Part shown: positions 27,885-38,066 of the stretch, piece by piece
Layout of the letters: each line of letters begins with the position of its first letter
How positions within the stretch are numbered: position 1 is the stretch's first letter
DNA from: a virus
Length of the DNA: 64,000 bases
Strand: one strand, 5' to 3'
IMG/VR virus record: IMGVR_UViG_3300037245_001077
Span: 62,001 to 126,000 of that record
Made by a program: the position numbers and the translations under genes
Notes under the pieces: generated by a model
Databases searched by the model: none
What the model was told of the DNA's origin: nothing
Seen by the model: the letters and a program-made list of their open reading frames with translations, nothing else

Positions 27885-27914
27885 ATAAAGACGCCTCTAG
27901 GCGTCTTTATTTTT
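27885..27914 (+). terminator. Intrinsic terminator
   Basis: ATAAAGACGCC-TCTA-GGCGTCTTTAT followed by TTTT; the 3' arm contains CTTTATT. Confidence 0.8.
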
Positions 27915-27931
27915 GTGAGGAGACATGGCTC

Positions 27932-28354
27932 ATGAGTGACGAATACACTTCGCAACAATTGCTTACACGAGCTTTGGAGCTGCTCTCGGATCAGTACAAC
28001 ATTGATATGGATACCTTTTTCTTGATCGTCACGAAGGACGCTAAGAAAGAGGATGATGGCCTACCGGGTACCCAGATTGTAGTTGGAGAGTTGGAAACCC
28101 GTGCTGTTTTGACCTTCATTATTCATGCTATCCAGCAGCTTAGTTCCGTGAATGGAGTTCCACCGTATGTGTTTATAAGCCGCCATATCCTTGGTCATTT
28201 CATCGACGAGGAAAAACAAGCTATTACTATGGCCCTTAACGCAGATACTTTTAGTGAAGATGGGCCAGAAATTAGCTTGGAAGACGAAAGAGTGGAAGCG
28301 GCTATACCCAATATGCTTGTCTACGATAAGAAGCTGATGGACAACGAAAACTAG
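27932..28354 (+). CDS. Hypothetical protein
   Basis: 140 residues, acidic, mixed alpha/beta, starting MSDEYTSQQLLTRALELLSD. It is flanked by a terminator upstream and a weak hairpin downstream and so may be its own unit. Not recognised. Confidence 0.5.
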   Translation: MSDEYTSQQLLTRALELLSDQYNIDMDTFFLIVTKDAKKEDDGLPGTQIVVGELETRAVLTFIIHAIQQLSSVNGVPPYVFISRHILGHFIDEEKQAITMALNADTFSEDGPEISLEDERVEAAIPNMLVYDKKLMDNEN

Positions 28355-28379
28355 TCTCTTATTTTTGTACCGGAGTATC

Positions 28380-28407
28380 TAGCAGCTCGAAAGGGCTGCT
28401 TCTGTTT
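28380..28407 (+). terminator. Weak terminator-like hairpin
   Basis: AGCAGC...GCTGCT with a short T-rich tail (TCTGTTTATT), located between two genes. Confidence 0.4.
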
Positions 28408-28426
28408 ATTCAATGGAGAGAACTAG

Positions 28427-30007
28427 ATGGCCGTAACCGTAACAGCAAATCTGGCATTAGCTTCTGATGCTGACACCGAGGACTCTCAAGGTTCTTGGGT
28501 TGGTAACTCTGGGGATACTGATCCTGAGGTTTATATCCAGGGTAACGGCTCCTATACCTGGCAAGCGAGTAAAAACGCTCGTACTGACTGTACATTCACT
28601 CCTACAACCAACCTAAATATGAGCGCAGCGGGCACCCACCTGTATTGGTGGGCGCAAAACGCTGTAGCAGCCTTCATGGAGCCAAAGGTTGAGACAGGAA
28701 ATGACCCCGGTTACACCCTTCGACTGACGGATGGTTCTGGAAATTACGTGGAGTGGTACGTTGCCGGAAGTGATACTTGGGGTGGTGAGTGGCGGTGTTT
28801 TGTTATAGATGTGAACGACACCACTGACATTTATGCCAGTAGCGGCACGTTACAACTGAATGATATTGCTGAGATTATGTGGCAGGTGGACATTAGTAAC
28901 TCTGGTCAAATCCGAATTATTGACAACCAATGGAACGATGTAGTCCGTTTTGGTACTGGACTAACGGCTACGGGTACAGACTTTGATCTCACAGATATAG
29001 CTGATGACGATGAATTGGACGCTAATAAATATGGCATCTTAGAGATTAAAGATGGTGTATTGTTTTGTCAGGGACAGCTTCAAGTTGGAGACGGTGCAAC
29101 AACTACCACGTTCACGAGTGCTGATGAAGTATTGGTATTTAAGGATCGTAATGCTAACGGCTCTGGAATGGTGGCATCAGGCTTCTATAAGCTCTTGTTT
29201 ACCGGTTCAGGGTTAACCGCAGATGTTGATGGGTTGGTAGCTAAGGGCGCGGGAATCCCTGATACCACTCGTTTTATCTTCGATGCGAGCGATACAGATA
29301 TAACCTCGGATATCGCTGGTTCAACGTTTATTCGGGCCTCTGCTGTTACTTTTGCTGCGGGTGACTCAATTACTAACTCGGTGTTTAACAACTGTGGGCA
29401 GGTAGTTCCGAGTACTTCCATATTTGCTAACAACACGCTGTCAAATTATGTAGGCTTAGAGGGTGGAGCATTGCTTTTCCCCACTGACGACACAAATATT
29501 GGTAGTATCACCTTCATCAATAATGATGATGGTGTTGAGTATGATGGCACTAGCGATTCTACAACTCCGACGTTTAACAATTTCAACTTTGATGACGTTG
29601 GTGGGAAGTACGATGTCAACAACACGTCTGGTGGTGCGGAGACAATTTCGATTGTTAACACCCCAACAGGTGGCGCGAACTCATACAACCCAGGTGGTGA
29701 TGTAGTTACCTTTAGTGCTGATGTGGCCTTAGTAGTCACGGTTGTGGATACTGGTGGTATTGCAGTAGTTGCGGCACAGACGGCAATTTATACGGTATCT
29801 GGTGATACTGAGCTTATGAACAAGGATACGATTGCTGGGGGTATCGCGCAAACATCATATAACTATGCTGGTGAGACTCCTGTGTATATCCGGGTTAGAA
29901 AAAGTAGTACAGGAGACACGCGATATAAGAACGCTTTTGCAGGTGGAACAATTACTGGAGATGGACTTAATGTAAGAATTACTCTCACTGAAGAGGGCGT
30001 GTCGTAA
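28427..30007 (+). CDS. Large virion structural protein, beta-helix-like
   Basis: 526 residues. The N-terminal ~180 residues look like a carbohydrate-binding beta-sandwich (HLYWWAQNAV and EWYVAGSDTWGGEW segments); the middle and C-terminal parts are Gly/Asn/Asp/Thr-rich with short strands, typical of a parallel beta-helix. It starts with a GGAGAG site. First gene of the tail/virion block. Specific assignment is not possible by eye. Confidence 0.55.
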   Translation: MAVTVTANLALASDADTEDSQGSWVGNSGDTDPEVYIQGNGSYTWQASKNARTDCTFTPTTNLNMSAAGTHLYWWAQNAVAAFMEPKVETGNDPGYTLRLTDGSGNYVEWYVAGSDTWGGEWRCFVIDVNDTTDIYASSGTLQLNDIAEIMWQVDISNSGQIRIIDNQWNDVVRFGTGLTATGTDFDLTDIADDDELDANKYGILEIKDGVLFCQGQLQVGDGATTTTFTSADEVLVFKDRNANGSGMVASGFYKLLFTGSGLTADVDGLVAKGAGIPDTTRFIFDASDTDITSDIAGSTFIRASAVTFAAGDSITNSVFNNCGQVVPSTSIFANNTLSNYVGLEGGALLFPTDDTNIGSITFINNDDGVEYDGTSDSTTPTFNNFNFDDVGGKYDVNNTSGGAETISIVNTPTGGANSYNPGGDVVTFSADVALVVTVVDTGGIAVVAAQTAIYTVSGDTELMNKDTIAGGIAQTSYNYAGETPVYIRVRKSSTGDTRYKNAFAGGTITGDGLNVRITLTEEGVS

Positions 30008-30020
30008 AAACAGAGGCTTA

Positions 30021-30077
30021 ATGGCTTTATTTCATGATATGAATCGGCGTGCCCGTGCGCCATTACTAAGAACATAG
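30021..30077 (+). CDS. 18-codon micro-ORF, candidate
   Basis: MALFHDMNRRARAPLLRT, preceded by AGAGG and ending 10 nt before the next gene. It sits in the only gap between two virion genes. It may be a real small protein or chance. Confidence 0.3.
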   Translation: MALFHDMNRRARAPLLRT

Positions 30078-30087
30078 GGAGGTTCCA

Positions 30088-32499
30088 ATGGCTGGAACAA
30101 TTTTGAGTGATGATTTCACCCTCTATCACAAGAGTGAAAATCGTCAGATGCGAATTGTGTGGACAGGTGGCACAGGTGAGACTGATACTCGTACCATGAA
30201 AGAGTGGTATTTAGCGTTGCAGGATTACTTCGATGAGCCTGGACGAATGGTTGAAGGCGAGCCGATGTCAGCGCAGACGCCTACTGATTACACCCTTGGG
30301 ATCATTGATCCCTTCGAGGTTGAGCCTTGGTTTGTAGATCGAACTACTATGGAGCACCTAACAGGTGGTGCGCTCCAGACTGCTAGTTGGAAGCGTACTG
30401 TGGATTCGAACACAGGAGTTATCAAGTTAACGGTGGATAATACTGACATTGTTACTGGTGATATCGGGGAAACAATCACCGGAGATGCAGACTCTGATGA
30501 AGGTGTTCTGCTTGATGTGCAGGGAACTGGTTCGGGTTCGGAGCTTTGGGTGCGACCGCTGACTAGTGCGATTGGGAATAGCTTCGACAATAATACACAG
30601 GCTCTTACGTGTAATACGAATACGGCTGTTCAGGAAGCAGATCCAGAAGATGGTGAGACTCTGTGGGCTGGTGTTTTCACGCAGGGCAACTTGGAAGATC
30701 TTACCCACATTTACGTGTACCAGGATGGTACTCGTTTGACTGAGTACAAGGATGCTTCTCCGGTTGAGGACTGGTGGGAAGATGGCCACATTGACAAACT
30801 ATACTTAGTCAAAGAGGTGGATACCCTTATTGACGAGGGCTTCATCACTGTGTTGGCGCGTCAGTTCACTACCCTTTATGCATATTGGGAAGTGGATCTT
30901 TCCGCTGGTGGAAGAAACGCGGTCCCGGTTACGACCGGACCCGACATTAACAACCTCGTTGGCTACAAGATCATTACAACTGACGCCGATCATACTGGAC
31001 CGTTCACAATCGGTGAGGAGATCACTGGCGGAACGTCGTTTGCTCGTGGGGTGGTCACTGCCTTCGTGGACGATGCGTCGATTTCTTACTACCTGATTGG
31101 TGAGTCGATTACGGTGGACTTCCAGTCTGGTGAGGTGATCACCGGGACGGATTCAACCTTCTGGGCCACTTCGAATGGTGCTCCAGGGGACGCTGGACCG
31201 GCTTCTCTTTCTGGTCTGTCGATCACACACGCTAGTAACAACACGTTTGACATTGATGAGGATGGTAACGACGAGTACTACTCTATTGTCATTGATGTTT
31301 CGAATGAGTTGGTTACATTGGCTTACCCGTGGTCGCAGTATATCCAGATGCGTGGTCAAACTGGTACAACCGATACGGATGGTGTGCCCGCTGAGGCGTA
31401 CCTGGGTACTGATTACCGGCTAGGTTACACTACACTGTCTGGATCTATTGCTGAGGGTTCTGTGGTTATTGGCGCGGAGAGTGGCGCGACCGCTACTGTA
31501 GTTGCTCACCACTTGACTCCGAAGATTCTTATTCTTCGGAATACTCGTGGAGACTTTAACCCGGCTGAGCAGGTTGATGAGGGTGGTAACAACGTGAGTA
31601 ACGTGGTACCCACCAAGCTTACTCCGGTTTCAGTTGCTCCATATGGCACCTTTGCTGGTGGCACGTGGTACTGTGCTCCTGGTGTAGTGCTTGATAACGT
31701 CAACACTAACGACACTAATAAGTGGAATACTACGGATGACGAAGGGTTCGCTAAGCAGCGTCCGACTAAGGTTCCTATTGAAATCACCAACACTCGTATT
31801 GGTGACTGGCTTGCTCTGTGGCGTTTGAAGGGTTCTGGTCTTGACATCGATATCGACGAGTACACCATTGATGGGACTCAGGGTGCAGCTCCGCAGACTA
31901 CTGTTAAAGTGGACCCGGCTATCACGCCGGATACCCCGGCAGCAGGACGAATTGTTCTGCGGGACATCTCGACTGGTGTTGAGTACATTCATCGCTACAC
32001 CTCGTGGACAGGTGATGAGTTCACCCTGTTTGGTGCAGCTTCGACTACGAATGAAAGCGCAGATGAGAATAGCATTACGGATACCGGAGCTTTCGGTTCG
32101 ACCTTGGTTGGAGATCTTGTCTGCAACACTGACCGTTCGAATCAGGTGGCCTATGTCACCGAGGTGACTTCGGCTAATGAGGTGCAGATCGCACCGCCGA
32201 TTACTGGTCAGACTAATGGGGATGCCTACGTGCTCGGCTACACAGCGGATTACACCGCTCTTGCTGTCGAGGATTACGCCTACGTTCCGTTCATGTTGGT
32301 CTATGAGACCACTGGTACTGATGGTTCACCTGGGACTGAAAGCACTGAGATAACGTACTCTGGTTCAATTCCGGTTCTGCTTCGTGCTCGTAACGCCGCA
32401 GGAACTGGTTACAACATTAAACCTTTCGCCACTGAGGTTGCTATCGGTGGAGGTGGTCTAGCTCAGGGTGTTATTCGTAACCCGGAGACAATTTCATAA
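30088..32499 (+). CDS. Major virion structural protein candidate (803 aa)
   Basis: Beta-rich, Asp/Thr/Gly-rich protein of 803 residues with several repeated short motifs of the type IGExITG (at about residues 127, 308 and 333), suggesting tandem small beta-domains. Codon choice is more regular and GC-richer than in early genes, which is usual for highly expressed virion genes. The stop overlaps the next start (TAATG). It lies between a beta-helix protein and tail fibres. Confidence 0.55.
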   Translation: MAGTILSDDFTLYHKSENRQMRIVWTGGTGETDTRTMKEWYLALQDYFDEPGRMVEGEPMSAQTPTDYTLGIIDPFEVEPWFVDRTTMEHLTGGALQTASWKRTVDSNTGVIKLTVDNTDIVTGDIGETITGDADSDEGVLLDVQGTGSGSELWVRPLTSAIGNSFDNNTQALTCNTNTAVQEADPEDGETLWAGVFTQGNLEDLTHIYVYQDGTRLTEYKDASPVEDWWEDGHIDKLYLVKEVDTLIDEGFITVLARQFTTLYAYWEVDLSAGGRNAVPVTTGPDINNLVGYKIITTDADHTGPFTIGEEITGGTSFARGVVTAFVDDASISYYLIGESITVDFQSGEVITGTDSTFWATSNGAPGDAGPASLSGLSITHASNNTFDIDEDGNDEYYSIVIDVSNELVTLAYPWSQYIQMRGQTGTTDTDGVPAEAYLGTDYRLGYTTLSGSIAEGSVVIGAESGATATVVAHHLTPKILILRNTRGDFNPAEQVDEGGNNVSNVVPTKLTPVSVAPYGTFAGGTWYCAPGVVLDNVNTNDTNKWNTTDDEGFAKQRPTKVPIEITNTRIGDWLALWRLKGSGLDIDIDEYTIDGTQGAAPQTTVKVDPAITPDTPAAGRIVLRDISTGVEYIHRYTSWTGDEFTLFGAASTTNESADENSITDTGAFGSTLVGDLVCNTDRSNQVAYVTEVTSANEVQIAPPITGQTNGDAYVLGYTADYTALAVEDYAYVPFMLVYETTGTDGSPGTESTEITYSGSIPVLLRARNAAGTGYNIKPFATEVAIGGGGLAQGVIRNPETIS

Positions 32500-32810
32500 T
32501 GAGTAGAACTACTTATGATGCTGTTGAAGCTCGTACAGTTAAAGTCTGCCGTGATGGTCATGACATTAAACTGTACTTTCGACACACTGGAATGCTCCAG
32601 GTGTTTCATAACGGTGAAATGGTTCTAGAAGATGGCCCACGTGATTACTCGGTAGCCTTGGCAAAGATCAAGGCTATCGGGATGCAATCAGAGCCTAAAC
32701 TTGAGCCTAACGATAGTGTCACGGATAGGTCCGTGCGTCGTGGGAAGAAGACTAGAACTAAGAAGGCTGTTGCGGAAAAAGCAGCGACTATGAGAGAAAT
32801 TGAGAATTGA
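32499..32810 (+). CDS. Hypothetical small virion-associated protein
   Basis: 103 residues: N-terminal beta-strands (VKVCRDGHDIKLYFRHTG) and a Lys/Arg-rich C-terminus (RRGKKTRTKKAVAEKAA). Coupled to the 803-residue gene. Function unknown. Confidence 0.5.
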   Translation: MSRTTYDAVEARTVKVCRDGHDIKLYFRHTGMLQVFHNGEMVLEDGPRDYSVALAKIKAIGMQSEPKLEPNDSVTDRSVRRGKKTRTKKAVAEKAATMREIEN

Positions 32811-32821
32811 GGTGAGGACTA

Positions 32822-32998
32822 ATGCCTGATGAAGATGGATACACAATTGAAGACATGGAAAAATGGCAAGAAAAATCAGAATCGAATATCGCTCGGCTAG
32901 AAGAAGGAATCGAGCGTGAGCGTGAAGCCCATCGCCGCGCTCAGATCATAATTGACGATTTGAAGGCGAAGAAGGCTGAAAGTGACAGTTCGGAATGA
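32822..32998 (+). CDS. Short coiled-coil protein (58 aa)
   Basis: ATG preceded by GGTGAGGA. It encodes a single charged helix (KSESNIARLEEGIERERE) expected to be a coiled coil. The end overlaps the next GTG start by 17 nt. Possibly a chaperone or connector. Confidence 0.55.
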   Translation: MPDEDGYTIEDMEKWQEKSESNIARLEEGIEREREAHRRAQIIIDDLKAKKAESDSSE

Positions 32999-33719
32999 TA
33001 TTTGGATCGACTGGAAGGTGTCTCCTAGAATCATAACGGTGGGGGCACCTTCTGTTTTAGTCGATATCCAAGATCTTTCCGACACTATCAGAATGTTGGA
33101 AGGGTTGCGGGTTTGGGCTTTAACCCGAGATTATATTCTCGACAATGAGGGTAAATTCGATCTCGGGGCTAAGCTAACCGGTATCTCTTTGCGTCTTGTC
33201 AACGCCAAGCTTGCATTTGAGGCTCGGCTTGGTCCTGATTGGGCCGAGTGTCAAGTTTCTGGTGGCAACCTTGCAGCTACAGACAGTGGTGGTTCTGCTG
33301 TTTGGCCTATCGAATTCACCAACTACACTTCAGTAACCTTTGAGTCCGATGTTTCGGCTGCGCTGATTCCGGGCACGGGCGGTCTTACGCCTGAGCAGGA
33401 AATCGAGCTGACGACCGCTGCAACGGAGTCTACCGGTGCCCATACCGAGGCCACAGCTTCAGCCATAGACGCAGCCACAGCCGCTACAGAGGCCACAGGA
33501 GCGCATACTGAGGCTACAGCGGCTGCTATCGACGCTGCTACCGCAGCAACCCAAGCAGCTATTGCGGCTGTTGAAGCTACCCTTGCCCGAAAACTCGACT
33601 CCAACAAAGCGATTGTCTCCCTAGACGACCTTACGGCTACCATCTACGACGATGATGGCAACACAGAGCTTATTGTGTTTGATATCTCAATAGACAAGCG
33701 TCAAAGGATACCCCAATAA
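32982..33719 (+). CDS. Virion protein with Ala/Thr helical repeats
   Basis: A GTG start, 245 residues. N-terminal ~130 residues form a beta-sandwich-like domain (about residues 10-125). Residues about 145-200 contain two near-perfect copies of TEATGAHTEATAxAIDAATA, an Ala/Thr-rich helix likely to trimerise. A short C-terminal domain follows. The layout fits a baseplate or fibre connector. The stop overlaps the next gene. Confidence 0.55.
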   Translation: MTVRNDIWIDWKVSPRIITVGAPSVLVDIQDLSDTIRMLEGLRVWALTRDYILDNEGKFDLGAKLTGISLRLVNAKLAFEARLGPDWAECQVSGGNLAATDSGGSAVWPIEFTNYTSVTFESDVSAALIPGTGGLTPEQEIELTTAATESTGAHTEATASAIDAATAATEATGAHTEATAAAIDAATAATQAAIAAVEATLARKLDSNKAIVSLDDLTATIYDDDGNTELIVFDISIDKRQRIPQ

Positions 33720-34129
33720 TGCTGCCTGGAGCTTATCCTCATTGGTTGATGGGTACGCCTAGTGTGCTACCTGAGTGGCTAGGTGTATACCGCGATGAGA
33801 TAGAAGAGGGGATACGTCTTGTCGAAGGGTACATTGTGGACCCTTGGGGCAGACCAGTTAACGGGCGGGTGACTTTCAAAAGACTGCTTCGTCAGTACCC
33901 CCCTAACGTTTATCCGGTTGAGTATGAGGCAGAGGTGGTGGCTGGTTACTACTCTATCGAGTTAGCCGATGACCGGTGGTACGACATCCTAGTTGTGGAT
34001 AAGTATGAGGAGACTATCTGGAACTACGAGGCTCCTCTTAACCCAGAGACAGATGAAGATCCAGGGTCTATTACTATAGCGGAGATGTGGATACAGTCCG
34101 GTAAATCCCCATACAACCCGGAGCTGTAG
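33719..34129 (+). CDS. Tail-associated beta-domain protein, copy 1
   Basis: 136 residues. A single beta-sandwich-like domain with VEGYIVDPWGRPVNGRVTF, WNYEAPLNP and SITIAEMWIQSG. The same elements start the next two proteins, so this is a stand-alone copy of an anchor domain. Confidence 0.6.
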   Translation: MLPGAYPHWLMGTPSVLPEWLGVYRDEIEEGIRLVEGYIVDPWGRPVNGRVTFKRLLRQYPPNVYPVEYEAEVVAGYYSIELADDRWYDILVVDKYEETIWNYEAPLNPETDEDPGSITIAEMWIQSGKSPYNPEL

Positions 34130-34137
34130 GAGAAAAT

Positions 34138-35106
34138 ATGGCTATTATTTATCGTAACATTATTGGGCTGGTTACCGATCCTCAAGGCGAATTGGCCAAT
34201 GGGGTCTTGAAAGCTAAGTTGTTACGCCCATTAGTGGATAACCTAACTTTTATCTCCCCTGAAGAGCTTCGAGTGGATATCGTGGATGGGGCGTTCACTT
34301 TGGTGTTAGCTGCACCCGCCATATACGACTTCGAGGTTATTGATACAGAGGGACAGACGTGGTGGAATTTTCAGGCTCCCCTTAACAACGATTCCGCAGC
34401 CGATATCTCGTTGGCCGAGTTGTTCTTGTTGTCAGGGGACTACGTTGAACAAACTTTTGAGACTCCTCTTCTCTCCTTCAAGGAGCTGTTAGATACACCA
34501 GGAAGTTTTATCGGGTTTGATAATCACTTCTTTGTAGCGAATGAGACTACAGGGGAAATTGATTTTCTCCTTGGGAGTTGGGAAGACCTACGGTTTCCGT
34601 TGATGGGAGAAAATGCGTACACGGTTGGTGGGCGCATTGACTATGACTATGACGAAGTGGCTTTATCCTTCCAAGATAACGCCCGGTACCCTGAAGACCC
34701 AGCGTGTGCTAGTGCTCAGTTTTCCCATGCGTGGGTGGAAGGCACTAACGTAGAGGCACATTTGCACTGGCTTCAGACAAGTGATGATGACCCCAACTGG
34801 TTACTCCAGTACCGATATTTACCCGATGGACAGGCTCCTACAGGGTGGCAACTTGCGATTCCTGATATTCCTCGGGTTTTCACCTATGTCTCAGGAACCT
34901 TGTGTCAGATAACTGCGTGGCCCACCATTAATATGACGGGTTATCTAATCAGCGACACGGTTCAATTTAGACTTTTCCGAGACACCGCAGATACAAGTAC
35001 TTTGTTCGGAGCGTCAGATATTTACACAGGAAATGCGTTGGCGATAGAGTTTGACGTGCATCACCTGAGAAATAGTTTTGGCAGCGAAACCCAGTGGACG
35101 AAATAA
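34138..35106 (+). CDS. Tail fibre-like protein, copy 2 of the anchor domain
   Basis: 322 residues. Residues 1-105 repeat the anchor domain (IGLVTDPQGELANGVLKAKL, WNFQAPLNN, DISLAELFLLSG). Then LLDTPGSFIGFDNHFFVAN, the DTPxS fibre repeat seen in the next fibres. The C-terminal part (about 150-322) is a beta-rich domain with His/Trp residues, probably distal and host-facing. Confidence 0.6.
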   Translation: MAIIYRNIIGLVTDPQGELANGVLKAKLLRPLVDNLTFISPEELRVDIVDGAFTLVLAAPAIYDFEVIDTEGQTWWNFQAPLNNDSAADISLAELFLLSGDYVEQTFETPLLSFKELLDTPGSFIGFDNHFFVANETTGEIDFLLGSWEDLRFPLMGENAYTVGGRIDYDYDEVALSFQDNARYPEDPACASAQFSHAWVEGTNVEAHLHWLQTSDDDPNWLLQYRYLPDGQAPTGWQLAIPDIPRVFTYVSGTLCQITAWPTINMTGYLISDTVQFRLFRDTADTSTLFGASDIYTGNALAIEFDVHHLRNSFGSETQWTK

Positions 35107-35118
35107 TCGAGATGTTGA

Positions 35119-36111
35119 ATGGCTATCGTAACAAGGCAGATAACTGGACCGATTGAGACCCCGGAGCATGAAGTTGTTACCACGGGCCTTATGCGGGTCA
35201 AGCTGTTGTATCCCATTGCAGAAGGGGATATTTTCGTCGCGCCTTTCAAACTCGAATACAACATCACGGATGGCGACCTCCCTATTACCTGTAAGCTAGC
35301 CACTCCTGGTTGGTACCAATTCAAAATTTTTGATCTTGTAGATGAGAGGGTATGGACCTTTCAAGTAATGGTCTACCCGAATGCAGGGTCTTCAATTTCT
35401 ATAGCAGAGCTTTGGTTACTTTCTCGCCTTGAGGATGGCCCGGATACCGATATCCCTCCAGAGCAAATCGATCTCTCTTTGTTTGGTTCTGATGGGGCCG
35501 CAGAAGATGAAGTGTTGACTGCTACGGGGGATGGTGGAACTGAATGGCGAATAGTGTCGGGTACTGGTTTGGGCGACATGCTCAAGTCCGTTTACGACAC
35601 AGACGATGATGGAACTGTAGACCTCGCAGAGCGAGCAACCGTAGCTGACGACTCTGACTTATTAGGCGGGATAAGTGCTGACGGGTATCAAGAGAAGTTA
35701 GACCCCGCACTGAACGAAGGTACTGTTCTGACTTGGGATGTAGCAGATACTGAGTATACCCCCAATGAAAATTTCCAGATTGCGGCTGACGGATCAATAG
35801 AAATTGGGGGTCTTGTTCTAACGGGACCGTGGTTCGGTAATGTTTTTGTGATGAATCAGGTTTATTACTTGGTAGACGCAGAGACGCATGTACTTGTGGC
35901 TCAACAAGCTGATGTCGAACTTCGTGTCCCCGACCCCGCGTTGAACGAGGGTCGAGTAATTGAGATCAAGAAGGCATCGGATGATGGTTTCGTAGTAACA
36001 ATAACGGTGGTAAATAACGCCCCAATTGATGGACAATCGACATATGAACTTACTTTTAAATACGAAGCTATCACTCTCTTAGCCGCAAATGATGAGTGGT
36101 GGATTTACTAG
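35119..36111 (+). CDS. Tail fibre-like protein, copy 3 of the anchor domain
   Basis: 330 residues. N-terminal copy of the anchor domain (ITGPIETPEHEVVTTGLMRV, SISIAELWLLS). The C-terminal half contains Asp-rich repeats and ends with NAPIDGQSTYELTFKYEAIT and WWIY, closely resembling the end of the next fibre (DGASTYDLDQQYESVTVVSD ... WHIV). A shared tip domain is likely. Confidence 0.6.
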   Translation: MAIVTRQITGPIETPEHEVVTTGLMRVKLLYPIAEGDIFVAPFKLEYNITDGDLPITCKLATPGWYQFKIFDLVDERVWTFQVMVYPNAGSSISIAELWLLSRLEDGPDTDIPPEQIDLSLFGSDGAAEDEVLTATGDGGTEWRIVSGTGLGDMLKSVYDTDDDGTVDLAERATVADDSDLLGGISADGYQEKLDPALNEGTVLTWDVADTEYTPNENFQIAADGSIEIGGLVLTGPWFGNVFVMNQVYYLVDAETHVLVAQQADVELRVPDPALNEGRVIEIKKASDDGFVVTITVVNNAPIDGQSTYELTFKYEAITLLAANDEWWIY

Positions 36112-36128
36112 AAACTTAGGAGGACGCG

Positions 36129-38066
36129 ATGTCTCATATCAAACATGTCCCAATTCCATGGGACGACTTTCTTTCTCTGGAAGATACACCAGGCAGTTGG
36201 GGGTCAGTAGGGGAGTTTGTACGGATAAATACAGGTCCAAATGGATTAGAGTTTACGTCTGACGTGGTTCAAAAGACCGGGTCTACAATGACCGACTTCT
36301 TGACACTCCATGCAGATCCGACTTCGAATTTGCACGCAGCTACCAAACAGTATGTTGATGGCGTAGCTCAGGGACTGGATATTAAAGAGTCGGTGGTAGC
36401 AGCTACAACCGCTGCTATTACCCTTGAGGATGAACAAACCATTGATGGTGTGGGAGTTGTAGAGGGTGATCGGGTTTTGGTCAAGGACCAAGATCCGGGT
36501 AACCCTCATGCTGCTAACGGTATCTACATCTGTGTTGATTCTGGCGCATGGACTCGTTCCCCGGATGCTGATACGGATGAGGAAGTTACCTCGGGTATGT
36601 TCTGTTTCGTTGAAGAAGGAACTGCCAACGGGGACACGGGTTGGGTGCTAACAACTAATGATCCGATTACGGTTGGTACAACCGCGATTGAGTTCACCCA
36701 ATTCTCGGGCGCAGGAACCTACACCAATGGTGCTGGTCTGTTGCTGTCTGGTAACGAATTTGCAGTAGACTTTGAGGATACCAACGGTAATATCGCTCCT
36801 ATTGGTACTCAGGACTCTGGTTCAAGCGACAAGGTTGCTCGGGCTGATCACGTTCACGCACACGGTGATCAAGCGGGTGGTTCACTTCACTCTGATGTTG
36901 TTGCGGCTGGTGCTGATGGTTTCATGACCGGGTCTGACAAGACCAAGTTAGATAGCATTGATACAGATGCTGAAGTCAATCAGTTTGCCTTCTCTAACGT
37001 TGATGTAGACGCGGCTACCACAGTTCTTGCTGCTGAAGCCAAAACCGATACTTTGTATGTCACAGGTGGTGCAGGAATAACCCTTACAGGTACTGAGGGT
37101 ACTGACACCTTAGATATTAAGATGACTACAGGTACCGAAGACTATGTAATGATTATGGGGGCTTCTGACCCAGGTTGGGTAGCGCACTCTTTCTTGCTTA
37201 TGTCTGACACTCCAAGTTCTTGGAATGATAATTACCGCGTTAAGGTGAATGGTACTGCTCTTGAGTTTGTAAACGATACGATTTCAAATCTTGAGGATGT
37301 TGATTCTCTTGTTGCAGACGCTTTTGCGGTTGTTAACGGGGCTGGAAACGCTGTTACGTTTGTTCCGGCTACCTCTACTCAGGGCGATATCATGTACTTC
37401 AATGGTACCACCTGGGCTGGTCTAGGTATTGGTACCGAAGACCATGTTCTGACATCGAATGGTGGGGCCGCAAATCCTGAATGGAAAACCAATCCTGCTG
37501 GTGTGACTACCTGGATCGCCCTGTCGGACGTTGACGAGGCGGACTATTCTGGGCACGGGAATTGGTTGGTTCGGGTTAATAACGGGGGCACTCCAGACGG
37601 TCTTGAGTTTGTTGATATGACGGGTGCTCCGTCCTCAGCTACGAATAACCAGACCCTCTATTGGAATGGTTCTGCCTGGACCGCGAGCAGCATTATCTAT
37701 AACGATCATGGAAACGCTGAGGTTGGTATCAATACGGCAACTCCGAACGCTACGTTGCATGTCAACGGTTCGATTTCGGCCAAGTTGATCACTCAGACTG
37801 GTGACTACGATTTGGACACGGGTACGAATAGCGATGTCTATACTATCCTGCACAATAACACTGGTCAAGATAACACCATTACTCTTCCGGCTGTGGCAAC
37901 TTACTCTGAGCGTATCTACAATATTAAGAAGATCAGTGGTCCGACCTTCAAGACTATCATTGCTACGACAGATGGGACTATTGATGGTGCTTCTACTTAC
38001 GACCTTGACCAGCAGTATGAATCGGTTACAGTTGTGAGTGATGGATCGAACTGGCACATCGTATAA
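36129..38066 (+). CDS. Tail fibre protein
   Basis: 645 residues. Contains the widely shared phage fibre module TKQYVDGVAQGLDIKESV followed by TIDGVGVVEGDRVLVKDQ, NGIYICV and DTGWVLTTNDPITVGTTAIE (about residues 70-200), known from many tail fibres. DTPxSW...YxVxVNxxxLEF repeats occur at the start and near residues 358-380, and a collar motif DHVHAHGDQAGG near 240. The C-terminus has the STYDLDQQYESV tip-like sequence. It binds host receptors. Confidence 0.8.
   Translation: MSHIKHVPIPWDDFLSLEDTPGSWGSVGEFVRINTGPNGLEFTSDVVQKTGSTMTDFLTLHADPTSNLHAATKQYVDGVAQGLDIKESVVAATTAAITLEDEQTIDGVGVVEGDRVLVKDQDPGNPHAANGIYICVDSGAWTRSPDADTDEEVTSGMFCFVEEGTANGDTGWVLTTNDPITVGTTAIEFTQFSGAGTYTNGAGLLLSGNEFAVDFEDTNGNIAPIGTQDSGSSDKVARADHVHAHGDQAGGSLHSDVVAAGADGFMTGSDKTKLDSIDTDAEVNQFAFSNVDVDAATTVLAAEAKTDTLYVTGGAGITLTGTEGTDTLDIKMTTGTEDYVMIMGASDPGWVAHSFLLMSDTPSSWNDNYRVKVNGTALEFVNDTISNLEDVDSLVADAFAVVNGAGNAVTFVPATSTQGDIMYFNGTTWAGLGIGTEDHVLTSNGGAANPEWKTNPAGVTTWIALSDVDEADYSGHGNWLVRVNNGGTPDGLEFVDMTGAPSSATNNQTLYWNGSAWTASSIIYNDHGNAEVGINTATPNATLHVNGSISAKLITQTGDYDLDTGTNSDVYTILHNNTGQDNTITLPAVATYSERIYNIKKISGPTFKTIIATTDGTIDGASTYDLDQQYESVTVVSDGSNWHIV

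Noticed and set aside
29185-29739. Long minus-strand open frames across the structural genes
   Set aside because: They mirror the + strand genes, arise from their codon bias, and lack ribosome sites.
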